34,304 nt of DNA from Halobacteriovoraceae bacterium (lineage in GTDB: Bacteria > Bdellovibrionota > Bacteriovoracia > Bacteriovoracales > Bacteriovoracaceae). This document shows, in pieces, positions 33,041 through 34,304 of the stretch. The notes under the pieces were generated by a model that made no database searches, was not told the origin of the DNA, and saw nothing but the letters and a program-made list of their open reading frames with translations. The DNA lies in contig JABGVH010000172.1 in NCBI GenBank assembly GCA_018646195.1, positions 1 to 34,304 of the forward strand, given 5' to 3'. A program made the position numbers and the translations under genes. Every line of letters begins with the position of its first letter. Position 1 is the stretch's first letter.

Positions 33041-33568
33041 TTAAGCGGCTTCATCCTCGTCACTTATGTCCCTCGATACGAAACTAAGTAAGAATTTAAC
33101 TTTTTTTTCATCATTTAGATCAGCATATTCAAAATCATAGCCTCTCCCTTTGGCCATTTGGGACAGCAATGCTGACTCTACCTCTTTCACTACCTTCTTA
33201 TTTAACTCTGCCTGGGTAGTTTCAAGTAGGGACTCCATTTGGAATGGCTTCTCAAAAAACTGAGTCACTCCAAGGGGTAATAATTCCTTAAATTCCTTAG
33301 ATTTTTTTTCGCCAGAAATTACAATCACAGTTGATTCAATTTTTTGCTCGCGCATTTTCTTGATAAACTCTAATCCCCCCATTTCGGGCATATTCAAATC
33401 AGTGATTACTACCTGTATGTCGAATTGTTCTAGGATCTGTAAGGCCTCTTTTCCGTTGGCTGCCAAGAAGCATTCCTTATCCAGATCACCTTCAAAGGCC
33501 ATTAAGATGGCCTCACAAATGTCTTTATTGTCGTCTACAACTAGAATTTTTTCTCGGATTCCAAACAA
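33041..33568 (-). CDS. Response regulator receiver with short C-terminal extension, TTG start
   Basis: A 175-residue protein. The receiver domain has D12-D13, phospho-acceptor D57 in VITDLNMPEMGG, VIVISGEKK with the switch Ser, and the conserved Lys in FFEKPF. The extension (about 130-175) is acidic and helical (EYADLNDEKKVKFLLSFV) without a known output domain. The start codon is TTG, 6 nt after AAGGAG; no nearby ATG or GTG keeps the first beta strand intact. It ends 4 nt from the convergent lipoprotein gene. Like the first receiver in this window it has no adjacent kinase. Confidence 0.9.
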   Translation of the reverse strand: MFGIREKILVVDDNKDICEAILMAFEGDLDKECFLAANGKEALQILEQFDIQVVITDLNMPEMGGLEFIKKMREQKIESTVIVISGEKKSKEFKELLPLGVTQFFEKPFQMESLLETTQAELNKKVVKEVESALLSQMAKGRGYDFEYADLNDEKKVKFLLSFVSRDISDEDEAA

Positions 33569-33644
33569 GGTTCGCTCCTTTCATATACTTATCGGGTGAC
33601 TGCTCCCAAGAAATGAATTTAATTTAGCATCAATTTCGGTAAGT

Positions 33645-33650
33645 TATGAT
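33645..33650 (+). promoter_or_regulatory. -10-like TATGAT for the RNA methyltransferase
   Basis: TATGAT ends 11 nt before the ATG at 33662, giving a predicted leader of only about 5 nt and no ribosome site. Confidence 0.4.
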
Positions 33651-33661
33651 ATAAAAATCAG

Positions 33662-34219
33662 ATGAGAAAACGAAACCTCTTTAAAAGCCGTGAGAAGTAC
33701 GGAGAAAAGCTCTTTGTGCGAGAGAAATACAAGAATCAAACCGAGGCCAAACCTGGGCCTCACCAAGTGGTCTTGATACTCGATAATCTAAAAGGAAATT
33801 TTAATGTGGGTAAAATTTTTCGTTCAGCAGAAGTCTTTGGGGTACAGGAGATTCACCTAATAGATATTCCCTACTTTGATCCCGTTCCTGCAAAGGGAAC
33901 AATACGAAAAGTACCTGCCACTTGGAACGATACCTTTGAAGTCAGCTACGCTCTCCTCAAGGCCCAGGGTTATCAATTCTATGCCTTTGATGCCGGTGCT
34001 AGCACTTATATGCACAAAACAAGTTTTCCTAAGAAGTCAGCTTTTATAATGGGCCATGAGGGTTTTGGGCTTTCCTTTCAATTAGAGGATTTTCCCGATA
34101 TTCAGAAGATAAAGATTCAGCAGTTTGGGAAAACTGAAAGTCTAAATGTCAGCGTGGCCGCCAGCCTTTCAGTCTATGAGTATGTTCGACAAAATTACCA
34201 ATCAGACATTATTAATTAG
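33662..34219 (+). CDS. SpoU/TrmH-family RNA 2'-O-methyltransferase
   Basis: A 185-residue SPOUT methyltransferase. The three family motifs are in order: FNVGKIFRSAEVFG (motif 1, catalytic Asn/Arg), IMGHEGFGLS (motif 2, SAM knot), and GKTESLNVSVAASLSVYEY (motif 3). The enzyme uses SAM to methylate a ribose 2'-OH in tRNA or rRNA. It is short, lacking the N-terminal RNA-binding domain of RlmB and close to TrmL/TrmH in size. The basic N-terminal 25 residues may contact RNA. Its last 18 bases overlap the 3' end of the partial minus-strand gene. The exact target nucleotide cannot be told. Confidence 0.93.
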   Translation: MRKRNLFKSREKYGEKLFVREKYKNQTEAKPGPHQVVLILDNLKGNFNVGKIFRSAEVFGVQEIHLIDIPYFDPVPAKGTIRKVPATWNDTFEVSYALLKAQGYQFYAFDAGASTYMHKTSFPKKSAFIMGHEGFGLSFQLEDFPDIQKIKIQQFGKTESLNVSVAASLSVYEYVRQNYQSDIIN

Positions 34220-34303
34220 ATTTTTAAAAGCTGGGTTCTGTCGAATATGATCAAGTTCAGGGTCTTTGTTAATCCAATCATCTTTTTCCCCACCTAAATC
34301 AAA
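34202..34303 (-). CDS. C-terminal fragment of a minus-strand protein, cut by window edge
   Basis: The minus strand is open from the window end to a TGA at 34204-34202, giving 33 residues: FDLGGEKDDWINKDPELDHI, then RQNPAFKNLINNV. The DPELDHIRQNPAFKNL ending resembles the final segment of many TPR and protein-kinase-fusion proteins (DPDLxxLRxxPRFxxL). It overlaps the methyltransferase 3' end by 18 nt, in line with other convergent pairs here. Full identity needs sequence beyond the window. Confidence 0.6.
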   Translation of the reverse strand, partial: FDLGGEKDDWINKDPELDHIRQNPAFKNLINNV

Positions 34304-34304
34304 G

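Overview
The window reads as chromosomal DNA of a Gram-negative, AT-leaning, outer-membrane bacterium. It carries many exported proteins, lipoproteins, a beta-barrel protein, an lspA gene, a GspE/PilB-type secretion ATPase, a FecR-domain protein, a Hanks-type Ser/Thr kinase and single-domain response regulators. This mix, with very dense packing, suggests Bdellovibrionota or a related deltaproteobacterial-like lineage. That placement is an inference, because no rRNA or other strong phylogenetic marker is present. I see no tRNA, rRNA, insertion sequence, prophage or CRISPR, and no gene-free stretch over 300 bases.

Left block (268-7092, minus strand): a tight six-gene catabolic operon. It encodes an APC transporter resembling ethanolamine permease, a PuuA-like gamma-glutamyl-amine ligase, an iron-type alcohol dehydrogenase, a PuuD-like gamma-glutamyl hydrolase, an aldehyde dehydrogenase and a DDAH-like amidinohydrolase. 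An alcohol dehydrogenase stands where the Puu route has an amine oxidase. The set therefore fits a gamma-glutamylated amino-alcohol route better than putrescine: ethanolamine to gamma-glutamyl-ethanolamide, the aldehyde, gamma-glutamylglycine, then glycine plus glutamate.

Middle (7222-22910): a lone receiver protein; a likely three-gene unit (SleB-like wall hydrolase, small exported protein, radical SAM protein with extra cysteine motifs); a small acidic protein; a barrel/epoxide-hydrolase-like/SDR unit; an 885-residue kinase with an acidic insertion in its activation segment; a HAMP-like membrane protein; lspA; an exported protein with spaced GH and NCTT motifs; a FecR protein; the secretion ATPase; and a glutathione peroxidase.

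Right (23017-34304): three exported proteins coupled by ATGA overlaps, facing a large exported ankyrin protein; a small soluble protein; an exported protein with the codon use of a highly expressed gene; a lipoprotein carrying a NADAR/YbiA-like domain; an XRE-type regulator; a GAF-LuxR regulator; a second lipoprotein; a receiver protein with a TTG start; a SpoU/TrmH-type RNA methyltransferase; and the C-terminal end of a minus-strand gene cut by the window edge.

Two global patterns stand out. Convergent genes nearly always abut or overlap at their stop codons, several sharing one palindromic TTAA or TAATTA. Five genes have a -10-like hexamer only 5-7 nt before the start codon, as expected for leaderless mRNAs. 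An ACCTGTT/AACAGGT motif recurs in the promoter regions of the NADAR lipoprotein, the XRE regulator and the GAF-LuxR regulator, suggesting a small local regulon.
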